A stretch of DNA of 56,929 nucleotides from Candidatus Nanopelagicales bacterium (lineage in GTDB: Bacteria; Actinomycetota; Actinomycetes; S36-B12), in assembly GCA_030726915.1 (NCBI GenBank), contig JANRCR010000034.1:1-56929 (forward strand), read 5' to 3'. Position numbers and translations under genes: made by a program. Numbering within the stretch: position 1 is the stretch's first letter; every line of letters starts with the position of its first letter. Below, in pieces: positions 32,965 to 40,948 of the stretch. Below the pieces are notes generated by a model. That model was not told where the DNA came from. It did no database searches and saw nothing but the letters and a program-made list of their open reading frames with translations.

Positions 32965-34623
32965 CTACTTCACGAGAATGCCGGCAGGCACGCCCTTGTC
33001 GACGATGCTGAAGGGCGCGCCGCGTGACTCGGTCAGGTAGACGCCCGGGCCGACGCAGTCGAGGGCGCGTTCGCCGTAGGTCACATAGTCCCACTCGAAC
33101 ATGGCGTGCCTGTTCTCGACCGTTCGGCGGAACGTCTCCAAGAACTGGACGTTCCACACGCCGTAGGGAGGCTCACCCTTCAGGGAGTGGACGGACCCGC
33201 AGCCGTAGCGATCACCGATCTCCCGCTTGAGCAGGCGCCCCCACGTGGCCGGCACGGACAGGATCTGCATCGGCGCCCAGCGCATCTTCATGAGGTTGCC
33301 GTACTTGTCCTTCGTGCCCACGGCATCTGGATGGCCGATCTCGAACGTCTGCGTCCGGGTGCCAGGATTGGACGACACCGGGCACCCGAATCCGCCGACG
33401 CCAGCGCAGATCGCGTACTTTCCGTAGGAGTACTCCTTGTAGGTGCGGTGCTTGACCTTCTCCCACACGCCGAACCGGCCGCTGTGCGGCAGAAGGGACG
33501 GGTTCTTCGCCATCACATCCGCGTTGTAGCCATAGCGCGAGATCCGATCACCGATCTCCATGAGGACGGTGGCGCTGAGAGGCGTGCCCTTGCCTTCGCC
33601 CGGGACGACCTTGTAGAGCTTGCCGTCGCCGCCGACGTAGGCGAAGGTGCCCGGCGACACATCCGGGATCCGGTGGTAGCCGAAGGCGCCCGCCACGGTC
33701 CAGCGGCTGCCCTCTCCAAAGATCCTCTGGTCGGCGAGGGCCGCCTCCGAGCGCGCCTGAGGCGACTTGCCCTTGAGTTCCTTCGCCGCAGGTAGCAGGG
33801 CGCCGTAGAGGAACATCATGTCGCGGTAGTAGGTCATCACGGGCAGGAACGTCGTAGCGAGTTGACGGGTCACCACAACGGGCTGGAGCGGGAGTTGCCC
33901 GGGACTCGCGGCGCCGGAGTCGCGATCCTGCTGGCGCTTGGCCACCTTCCAGAGATTGTGCAGAAGCCCGACTGACGGCTGGCCCTCAATCCCGGCGAAG
34001 TACTCGGTGGCCTGCTCGATAGTCAGCGTGATCTTGGCGATCTGACCGAGGAAGAACTCCTTCGACTCAGCCAGGCCCTCAGCGACAGGCACTCCCGGCA
34101 GGGCGACACCTGCGTAGCCCGTGCACGTCGCCCCCGCTGTCACCGCCTTGTCGGAGCACGTCGACATTGCCTCCCACGCCTTGCCGGCCTCGAAGATGTG
34201 GGCCCGCACCGGCGCGAGATCCTTGAGCGCCTTCGTCAGGTCCTGGGCGTCGATCGCCTTTTGCAGAGAATCGAGCGCTGCATTCGTCTGCGCCTGGTTC
34301 TGGGCAATCTGTGCCTCAATCTGCTTGAGTTTGGTGGCAACGTCCCTGATGGTCGGCTTCTTCTCGCATTTCAGGCCGTCCTTCGTGAAGGCATCGCACG
34401 TAAAGATGGCCGCGGCAGCTCCAATTGCCTGCTTCGCCAGTCCGGCGTAGTCGATGCGCGGCACGGGGGCGACGGAAGCCACGACCGGGGCGGCTGCGCT
34501 CACCGCCGCAGGCGCCGGCTCAGTAACCGGTGGGGCCACCGCTGAAGCGGGCGGCCCCATCATGAACCCGGCCCCCAGGGCGAGGGCCGAAGTCAGGACG
34601 ATCGGGACAGCGATGCGGCGCAT
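32965..34623 (-). CDS. Secreted protein of unknown function with coiled-coil segment
   Basis: 552 residues. The signal peptide MRRIAVPIVLTSALALGAGF runs to a probable ASA cleavage site near residue 29, followed by a Pro/Ala/Val-rich stretch. Around 90-150 a helical region (ATKLKQIEAQIAQNQAQTNA) predicts a coiled coil. The C-terminal half is Gly/Tyr/Trp-rich and has several paired cysteines (FTCDAFTKDGLKC; CAGVGGFGC), which fits an extracellular disulphide-bonded domain. I recognise no family. GAGAGG precedes the ATG. It stands alone between two copies of one hairpin, which suggests insertion as a unit behind groEL. Confidence 0.75.
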   Translation of the reverse strand: MRRIAVPIVLTSALALGAGFMMGPPASAVAPPVTEPAPAAVSAAAPVVASVAPVPRIDYAGLAKQAIGAAAAIFTCDAFTKDGLKCEKKPTIRDVATKLKQIEAQIAQNQAQTNAALDSLQKAIDAQDLTKALKDLAPVRAHIFEAGKAWEAMSTCSDKAVTAGATCTGYAGVALPGVPVAEGLAESKEFFLGQIAKITLTIEQATEYFAGIEGQPSVGLLHNLWKVAKRQQDRDSGAASPGQLPLQPVVVTRQLATTFLPVMTYYRDMMFLYGALLPAAKELKGKSPQARSEAALADQRIFGEGSRWTVAGAFGYHRIPDVSPGTFAYVGGDGKLYKVVPGEGKGTPLSATVLMEIGDRISRYGYNADVMAKNPSLLPHSGRFGVWEKVKHRTYKEYSYGKYAICAGVGGFGCPVSSNPGTRTQTFEIGHPDAVGTKDKYGNLMKMRWAPMQILSVPATWGRLLKREIGDRYGCGSVHSLKGEPPYGVWNVQFLETFRRTVENRHAMFEWDYVTYGERALDCVGPGVYLTESRGAPFSIVDKGVPAGILVK

Positions 34624-34720
34624 GGGGACCTCTCGGACAGCGTTATCGGACGACGACCATAATTGGGGCTCGCGGTAAATTAGCGACTCGTGTCCTGTGA
34701 AGCAAGCGCACCCGAGCATG

Positions 34721-34758
34721 CGTGAGGGGCGGGTCCCTTGCGGGAGCCGCCCCTCACG
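34721..34758 (-). terminator. Hairpin after groEL, near-duplicate of 32914-32951
   Basis: CGTGAGGGGCGGGTCCC / GGGAGCCGCCCCTCACG with loop TTGC; one mismatch in the 17-bp stem. It begins 24 nt after the groEL stop. The similarity with the other copy continues for ~14 nt past the stem (AGC-GGATTGC), towards the upstream gene in each case. Confidence 0.8.
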
Positions 34759-34781
34759 TACAGCAGGATTGCCGGGGACTC

Positions 34782-36512
<1,731 letters not shown>

Positions 36513-36527
36513 TCATCGGCCAAATTC

Positions 36528-36554
36528 TTGTCACTCGACAGGGTCGAGTGCTAA
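36528..36554 (-). promoter_or_regulatory. CIRCE element 1 (HrcA operator)
   Basis: TTGTCACTC - 9 nt - GAGTGCTAA against the consensus TTAGCACTC-N9-GAGTGCTAA (two mismatches, both in one arm). It sits about 110 nt upstream of groEL. Confidence 0.9.
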
Positions 36555-36561
36555 CCCAATA

Positions 36562-36588
36562 TTGGCACTCTCCACCCGAGAGTGCAAA
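36562..36588 (-). promoter_or_regulatory. CIRCE element 2 (HrcA operator)
   Basis: TTGGCACTC - 9 nt - GAGTGCAAA, seven nt beyond element 1. Tandem CIRCE copies on one face of the DNA should tighten HrcA control of groEL. Confidence 0.88.
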
Positions 36589-36640
36589 TCCAGGGGGGCC
36601 GACCTCGCGCGGGCAGCACCGTTATGACCCGATCCGGTCG

Positions 36641-36687
36641 TTCTTCGGGAATCTCAGCGAGTTTTCCTCCCTCATTCCCCCGAAGAA
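36641..36687. repeat. 47-bp interrupted palindrome, copy B
   Basis: Opposite orientation to copies A and C. Arms TTCTTCGGGA (36641-36650) and CCCCGAAGAA (36678-36687), with the shared core GAGTTTTCCTC between. An extra arm CCCCGAAGAA follows at 36701-36710. It lies between the divergent groEL and gpgS genes, so a pure terminator role does not fit this copy. Confidence 0.8.
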
Positions 36688-36788
36688 CGGCCCCGGATTC
36701 CCCCGAAGAAGGACCCCGGGGGGCCGCCATCCAGGGTCCCCCGGCCTGCCGGACGCGGGGCCCGCACCCGGCAGGGGAGACTAGTCAG

Positions 36789-37751
36789 GTGCATCCTGAC
36801 GCTAAGGCCTGGTTTCGTCGCAATACCTCCAGCGCCGCCGACTGGTCCCGAGCCGACGTGACCCGGGCCAAGGCCGGCCGAACCGTCAGCGTGATCATCC
36901 CCGCCCGTGACGAGGCAGAGACGGTGGGAGCCATCGTGGCGTCCATCGTCACCAACCTGATGGACGGGGATGCGCCCCTGGTGGATGAGCTGCTCGTGGT
37001 CGACTCAGACAGCCAAGATGACACGGCCACCGTCGCTCGGGCCGGCGGGGCCCGGGTACTGGCCACCGACGCGATCCTCCCGCTGATCCCTCCCGTGGCA
37101 GGCAAGGGCGAGGCCATGTGGCGGGGACTCGCGGCGACCGACGGCGATTTCGTGGTCTTTGTCGACGCCGACCTTCGCTCCTTCACACCGGAGTACGTCG
37201 TCGCGCTGCTCGGGCCCCTGATGACCGACACCAACATCCGCCTGGTCAAGGCGGCGTACGCACGGCCACTCGTCAATGACTCGGGGGTGCGGATCGGCGG
37301 CGGTGGCCGCGTCACCGAACTCGTTGCTCGCCCGCTGCTCAACCTGCACTGGCCGGAGTTGGCCGGTGTCGCCCAGCCTCTCGCCGGAGAGTACGCCGCG
37401 CGACGAGACACCCTCGAGGACGTGCCCTTCCCCTGCGGCTACGGCGTTGAGATTGCCCTGCTCATCGATATCGCCGCTCGTTGGGGAATCAACGCCATCG
37501 CGCAGGTGGACCTCGGCGAACGCCTACATCGACATCAAGATCAGCAGCGACTCGGCCTCATGGCCGCGGAGATTTGGCAGGTTGCCCTTGCTCGACTCGA
37601 TCCACATGGTCTCCTCCCTCGCAGCGGAGAGACCCTGGCGCAGTTCACCTACGGGCCGCAGGGCCTGGAGGTCGCCGACCATCACGTCGATGTCCTGGCT
37701 CGACCCCCGATGCGCGAGATCCGCTCCGCCTCCACCGCAACCCGCCGGTAG
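36789..37751 (+). CDS. gpgS: Glucosyl-3-phosphoglycerate synthase
   Basis: 320-residue GT81 glycosyltransferase that moves glucose from a nucleotide sugar to 3-phosphoglycerate, the first step towards glucosylglycerate and methylglucose lipopolysaccharide, compatible-solute and envelope metabolites. Visible motifs are VSVIIPARDEAETVG, VVDSDSQDDTA, the metal-binding VDADLRS, PVAGKGEAMWRG, GGGGRVTELVARPLL and the late RLHRHQD. The GTG start has AGGGGAG nine nt upstream. The long intergenic stretch before it holds copy B and the groEL operators. Confidence 0.93.
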   Translation: MHPDAKAWFRRNTSSAADWSRADVTRAKAGRTVSVIIPARDEAETVGAIVASIVTNLMDGDAPLVDELLVVDSDSQDDTATVARAGGARVLATDAILPLIPPVAGKGEAMWRGLAATDGDFVVFVDADLRSFTPEYVVALLGPLMTDTNIRLVKAAYARPLVNDSGVRIGGGGRVTELVARPLLNLHWPELAGVAQPLAGEYAARRDTLEDVPFPCGYGVEIALLIDIAARWGINAIAQVDLGERLHRHQDQQRLGLMAAEIWQVALARLDPHGLLPRSGETLAQFTYGPQGLEVADHHVDVLARPPMREIRSASTATRR

Positions 37752-37769
37752 TTCCTCACCGCCCGGCCC

Positions 37770-37783
37770 CCCGCGACTGCGGG
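37770..37783. terminator. Short hairpin between convergent gpgS and DUF3263
   Basis: CCCGC-GACT-GCGGG, a five-bp stem in the 37-nt gap between the two stops. Weak on its own. Confidence 0.3.
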
Positions 37784-37788
37784 AATGA

Positions 37789-38091
37789 TCAGCGGGCATC
37801 CAGGTCGATGCCGAGGCGCCGCGCCGATCTGACCCGCTGGCGAGCCGCCCGCATTCGACGCAGGCGCTTGACGAGCATGGGATCAAAAACAAGGGCAGCA
37901 GGGGTGTCAATAAGTCCATTGAGGATTTGGTAGTAGCGCGTGGAACTCATCTCGAACAAGTCGCGAATAGCCTGCTCCTTGGCGCCGGCGTACTTCCACC
38001 ACTGACGCTCAAACTCAAGGATGCGTCGATCACGCTCCGAGAGTGCAGCGGCTGCCTGATCGGTGTCGAGGCGAGCTGCGCCCGAGTCCAT
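37789..38091 (-). CDS. DUF3263 protein
   Basis: 100 residues starting MDSGAARLDTDQAAAALSER. The core LSERDRRILEFERQWWKYAGAKEQ continuing to DLFEMSSTRYYQILNGLID matches DUF3263, an actinobacterial family with a helix-turn-helix-like pattern (AIRDLF-x-MSSTRYYQ) and a basic tail. It is probably DNA-binding (inference). AGGAG precedes the ATG at good spacing. In mycobacteria the family is also found near the groEL2 locus. Confidence 0.87.
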   Translation of the reverse strand: MDSGAARLDTDQAAAALSERDRRILEFERQWWKYAGAKEQAIRDLFEMSSTRYYQILNGLIDTPAALVFDPMLVKRLRRMRAARQRVRSARRLGIDLDAR

Positions 38092-38173
38092 GCCAGCGAC
38101 TCCTAAGGGAAGAGACGGGCACCACATGATGCCCGGGGTTGTCTCGCCATCGTAGGAGGTTGCGGCAGACAAG

Positions 38174-39154
38174 TCATTCACCACGGTTGCCGCGCGTCGC
38201 ATGTGTCGAATCCATGCGATCAGCCATGTCGGCGATCTGAACCTGAAGTTGTTTGACCTGAGCAACCAGGGTTTCCAGTGTGGTGTCCTCCTGCTGCACC
38301 GCCCGGGGTACGCCGATCGCGGGCGACGGATGGGAGCGGCGGTGCTGCTGTGGCTGCCGTGGCTGTTGTGGCTGCTGTGGCTGCTGTGGCGGCGGCGACT
38401 GGGCATCCGCATCGGATACCGGTCCTGCTGCTGTCGGTGCTGATGTCGCCGCGGAGTTGGGACTGTTGATGAAACGGGACGCCACAGCCGCGGTCACGGC
38501 ACCAACACTGGCCGCTCCCGTGAACATGATGACGACCGCGACGACACGGCCGGGGCTGGTGATCGGATGGAAGTCGCCGTAGCCAACGGTGGTCACGGTG
38601 ACAAATCCCCACCACACCGCATCCCCGAAGGACACGATGTTGGCGCCGGGGGCATCGATCTCAAAGATGAGCGTGAACAGCGCACCGAAGGTCACCACAA
38701 AAAGCACGGCATAGAGGGCGTAGAGGCCGACCATCTTGGCGATGGAATTGCGGTCACGCTTCATGCGAATCACGGCAGAGATGACCAAAATGATGCGCAG
38801 GGGAGGGAAGGCGAGAGCAATGAAGAGGGGCCAAGTTCGCGAAAGGAAGTACTTCTTACGCGGGTCGAGCACAAAGCGAATGGTCAGGTCCGCAGCGAAG
38901 ATCAGCCACGTGACGCCACCCAGGATGTTGCCCTCGCGGCGGTACATCGGCTGCAACTCGGGCACCCAGGAAAAGAACGCCGAAACGAGCCACAGCATGG
39001 CGGCGAGGAACATCGGCACGGTTGCGATGGAGTCGTACCTACGCTGTGCGGATGTCAACTGCTCCTGGTCCTGCGGCTGCGCGATGAGGCGGCGCCACAG
39101 ACTGGTCTTGGGCCGGCTCGCCGGTGTGCCCGAATCAGGGCCTGACGCACTCAT
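38174..39154 (-). CDS. Voltage-gated-type potassium channel with Pro/Gln linker and C-terminal coiled coil
   Basis: 326 residues. Five or six hydrophobic helices are followed by a pore loop with the selectivity filter TVTTVGYGD and a last helix VVAVVIMFTGAASVGAVTAA. A cytoplasmic tail contains a low-complexity run, PPPQQPQQPQQPRQPQQH (residues ~255-272), and ends in a heptad-like helix TTLETLVAQVKQLQVQIADM, which could assemble the tetramer. The run comes from 9-bp repeats at 38351-38395. No RCK domain. GAGAGG precedes the ATG. Confidence 0.9.
   Translation of the reverse strand: MSASGPDSGTPASRPKTSLWRRLIAQPQDQEQLTSAQRRYDSIATVPMFLAAMLWLVSAFFSWVPELQPMYRREGNILGGVTWLIFAADLTIRFVLDPRKKYFLSRTWPLFIALAFPPLRIILVISAVIRMKRDRNSIAKMVGLYALYAVLFVVTFGALFTLIFEIDAPGANIVSFGDAVWWGFVTVTTVGYGDFHPITSPGRVVAVVIMFTGAASVGAVTAAVASRFINSPNSAATSAPTAAGPVSDADAQSPPPQQPQQPQQPRQPQQHRRSHPSPAIGVPRAVQQEDTTLETLVAQVKQLQVQIADMADRMDSTHATRGNRGE
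38351..38395. repeat. 9-bp tandem repeat encoding the Pro/Gln tract
   Basis: Five units of the form TGGCTGNNG, two of them identical (38369-38386), encode Pro-Gln-Gln on the minus strand. Whole-unit changes keep frame, so length could vary among strains. Confidence 0.85.
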
Positions 39155-39181
39155 GATCTAAGCCTCTCAGGTGGCGCAGGC

Positions 39182-39937
39182 TCAGGCCCTGCGACGGCGA
39201 CGGCGACGCGCGCGAATTATGGTCCAGGAGAAGAAATAGCCCATACCGTTGGTGGCCCAGTGCAGGCCCATCGGCGCGATCACGCTGCCGGACACCAGTC
39301 TCAGCCCGGCGAAGACAACACCGGCGATCGTCGTGGTGATGACCGTCAGGACCACGGCCAGGATGTTGCCCCGACGACCCTTGCCGACGACTGACCCCAG
39401 GGCCGCACTCTGCTCATGGGTGCCGATGGAGGGCAATACGTGCCAGAGGCCGAAGAGCACCGCCGAGATGATGATCGCCCAGACCACTCCGAATCGCCGC
39501 GCCAGCATGGAGAAGAGCACCGCTCGAAACGCGATCTCTTCAAACAGGACCGTGCCGAAGGGGACCTCGACCAGGGCTTGGAACATCAGCCGGGGCCCAC
39601 TGAGCTCCGCAACGCGCTCGTCCTGCATGGCATTGCGCCCGCGCCGGAATGTCGCGGCCACGAGATAGCCCACCGTGACGACGATGATGCAGCCCACTCC
39701 CCACAGGAAGCCGGGCACAAGGTAACTCCAGCCCAGGCCCATGTTCGTCCAGCTATTGCCATCAAGGAGTCCGATGGCCAAAAGCCCGAAGGAGCCTCCG
39801 AAAGCCCACAGCAGATAGTGCCCCTGGGGAGCTATTCGGTTGTTAACAATGTTGAAGGCGATGAGGACGACGATGACGAGCATCAGCGGCCACCACGGCA
39901 GGCCCGATACCTGCTCCGGAGCCGTGATGGTGAACAC
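39182..39937 (-). CDS. CPBP-family intramembrane glutamic endopeptidase (Abi/CAAX protease-like)
   Basis: About 251 residues with seven or eight transmembrane helices. Catalytic motifs: FEEIAFRAVLFS (EExxxR), FGLWHVLPS and GLHWATNG. It belongs to the family that includes Rce1 and MroQ; substrates here are unknown. The C-terminus is a run of arginines. GTG 39937 is chosen because it lies exactly six nt after TAGGCT, the leaderless spacing of this genome; GTG 39940 is the adjacent alternative. It diverges from TIGR03089. Confidence 0.88.
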   Translation of the reverse strand: MFTITAPEQVSGLPWWPLMLVIVVLIAFNIVNNRIAPQGHYLLWAFGGSFGLLAIGLLDGNSWTNMGLGWSYLVPGFLWGVGCIIVVTVGYLVAATFRRGRNAMQDERVAELSGPRLMFQALVEVPFGTVLFEEIAFRAVLFSMLARRFGVVWAIIISAVLFGLWHVLPSIGTHEQSAALGSVVGKGRRGNILAVVLTVITTTIAGVVFAGLRLVSGSVIAPMGLHWATNGMGYFFSWTIIRARRRRRRRA

Positions 39938-39943
39938 CACTTG

Positions 39944-39959
39944 AGCCTACGGCTAACGT
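39944..39959. promoter_or_regulatory. Back-to-back leaderless promoters for CPBP protease and TIGR03089
   Basis: Minus strand: TAGGCT (39949-39944), six nt, GTG 39937. Plus strand: TAACGT (39954-39959), seven nt, GTG 39967. Neither gene has a ribosome site. Confidence 0.5.
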
Positions 39960-39966
39960 GAGCGTG

Positions 39967-40692
39967 GTGACGCCCTACGCCGCCCTACGCCGACGCACCG
40001 GTGAGTCGCCCGCAGCGCCGCTGGTCACATACGTCGATCCCGAATCAGGCGTACGCATGGAACTTTCTGCGACCAGTCTGGACAACGCCGTCGCCAAAAC
40101 CGCCGGGCTCCTCCGAGATGAGTTGGACGTATCACCCGGTGATCACATCGCGATCCACCTTCCTTGGCATTGGCAGCGCGCCGTATGGCTGGGTGCATGC
40201 GCCGCCACGGAGACGGTCTTCGCGGCTGATGCGGCCCCCGTGGACTGCGCAGTGTGCGTCATGGACAGGCACCACCTCGACCAATCAGGTGGCGCTGGGG
40301 AAGACGTCCTCGTCTCGCTGGACCCCTTTGGCCTCCCTGACGGTGGGCCCATCCCGCCGGGGGTCACGGAGGCGGCCGTTGCGATGCGGTCGCATCCGGA
40401 TCGATTCAACGCCTATGTCGAGCCACGCGGCGATGCACCGCTCCTCGCCATCGGCGGTGGAGTCGTGACCTCCGACGCCGTCATGGAGATGGGCCACCAC
40501 CTGGCGCAGGTCCGTGGGCTCGCCCCGGGTGCACGCGTGGCCGTCCTCCCGGACGATCCTGATCGGGACATCCTGTTGCTGGCCGTTCCCCTCGCACTCA
40601 ATGGATCCGTCGTTCTCCTGGGTCGAGAGACGCCCCAGGTGCCCCGCCTGCTGTTGGATGAGGACGCCGTACTCACGAAGGAATCACCATGA
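39967..40692 (+). CDS. TIGR03089 family protein (AMP-ligase-like fold, incomplete)
   Basis: About 241 residues. The opening TPYAALRRRTGESPAAPLVTYVD and the mid-segment GLLRDELDVSPGDHIAIHLPWHWQ resemble the N-terminal subdomain of adenylate-forming enzymes, and the end, LLAVPLALNGSVVLL, corresponds to the next part. The C-terminal half and the ATP-binding P-loop are absent, as is normal for TIGR03089. Function unknown. The start is ambiguous among GTGs at 39958, 39964 and 39967. Its stop overlaps the next ATG (ATGA), coupling it to the Ser-x-x repeat protein. Confidence 0.8.
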   Translation: MTPYAALRRRTGESPAAPLVTYVDPESGVRMELSATSLDNAVAKTAGLLRDELDVSPGDHIAIHLPWHWQRAVWLGACAATETVFAADAAPVDCAVCVMDRHHLDQSGGAGEDVLVSLDPFGLPDGGPIPPGVTEAAVAMRSHPDRFNAYVEPRGDAPLLAIGGGVVTSDAVMEMGHHLAQVRGLAPGARVAVLPDDPDRDILLLAVPLALNGSVVLLGRETPQVPRLLLDEDAVLTKESP

Positions 40693-40931
40693 ACACCTCA
40701 CGGTGGAGCATCGCTTCGCACAACTCGGTGCTGTGCATGGGGTCACGCAACTCGGTGCTGTCCATTGGGTCCGTCGGTTCCGTGCTCTCCATCGGATCCA
40801 TCGGTTCGTGCGCGAGCGCGCTGTCGATCGGGTCCTTCGCCAGTGCCGTGTCCATAATGTCGAGCCTGTCACTCGGCTCGGTGATGTCCTCGCGAGCGGT
40901 CACCCGCCTGGTCAGTGCCCGACGTGGGTGA
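40689..40931 (+). CDS. Ser-x-x triplet-repeat protein (candidate beta-solenoid or fibre)
   Basis: 80 residues. From residue 4 to 67 every third residue is Ser, 22 triplets in a row, the sole exception being Cys16; the other positions are mainly Val, Ile, Leu, Ala and Gly. Typical units are NSVLSIGSV and GSVLSIGSI. The frame ends in a basic tail (RLVSARRG). No signal peptide or membrane helix. A strict three-residue period suggests a narrow helical coil or beta-solenoid with a serine ladder (inference). The ATG overlaps the TIGR03089 stop, so the pair is co-translated. I have seen similar 'SVLSIGS' proteins in other actinomycetes but know no function. Confidence 0.75.
   Translation: MNTSRWSIASHNSVLCMGSRNSVLSIGSVGSVLSIGSIGSCASALSIGSFASAVSIMSSLSLGSVMSSRAVTRLVSARRG
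40698..40889 (+). repeat. Coding tandem repeat of 9-nt period (Ser-x-x x22)
   Basis: The region encodes 22 successive triplets. Serine codons vary (TCG, TCC, AGC), so the peptide pattern is better kept than the DNA pattern, which argues for selection on protein. Confidence 0.8.
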
Positions 40932-40948
40932 GTCCCTCAGCGGGGGAG

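Noticed and set aside
40673-40903. Minus-strand frame of 76 residues opposite the Ser-x-x gene (DPMDSTE-type repeats)
   Set aside because: It mirrors the repeat of the coding strand and lacks a ribosome site. The plus frame is coupled to TIGR03089 and has the stricter pattern.
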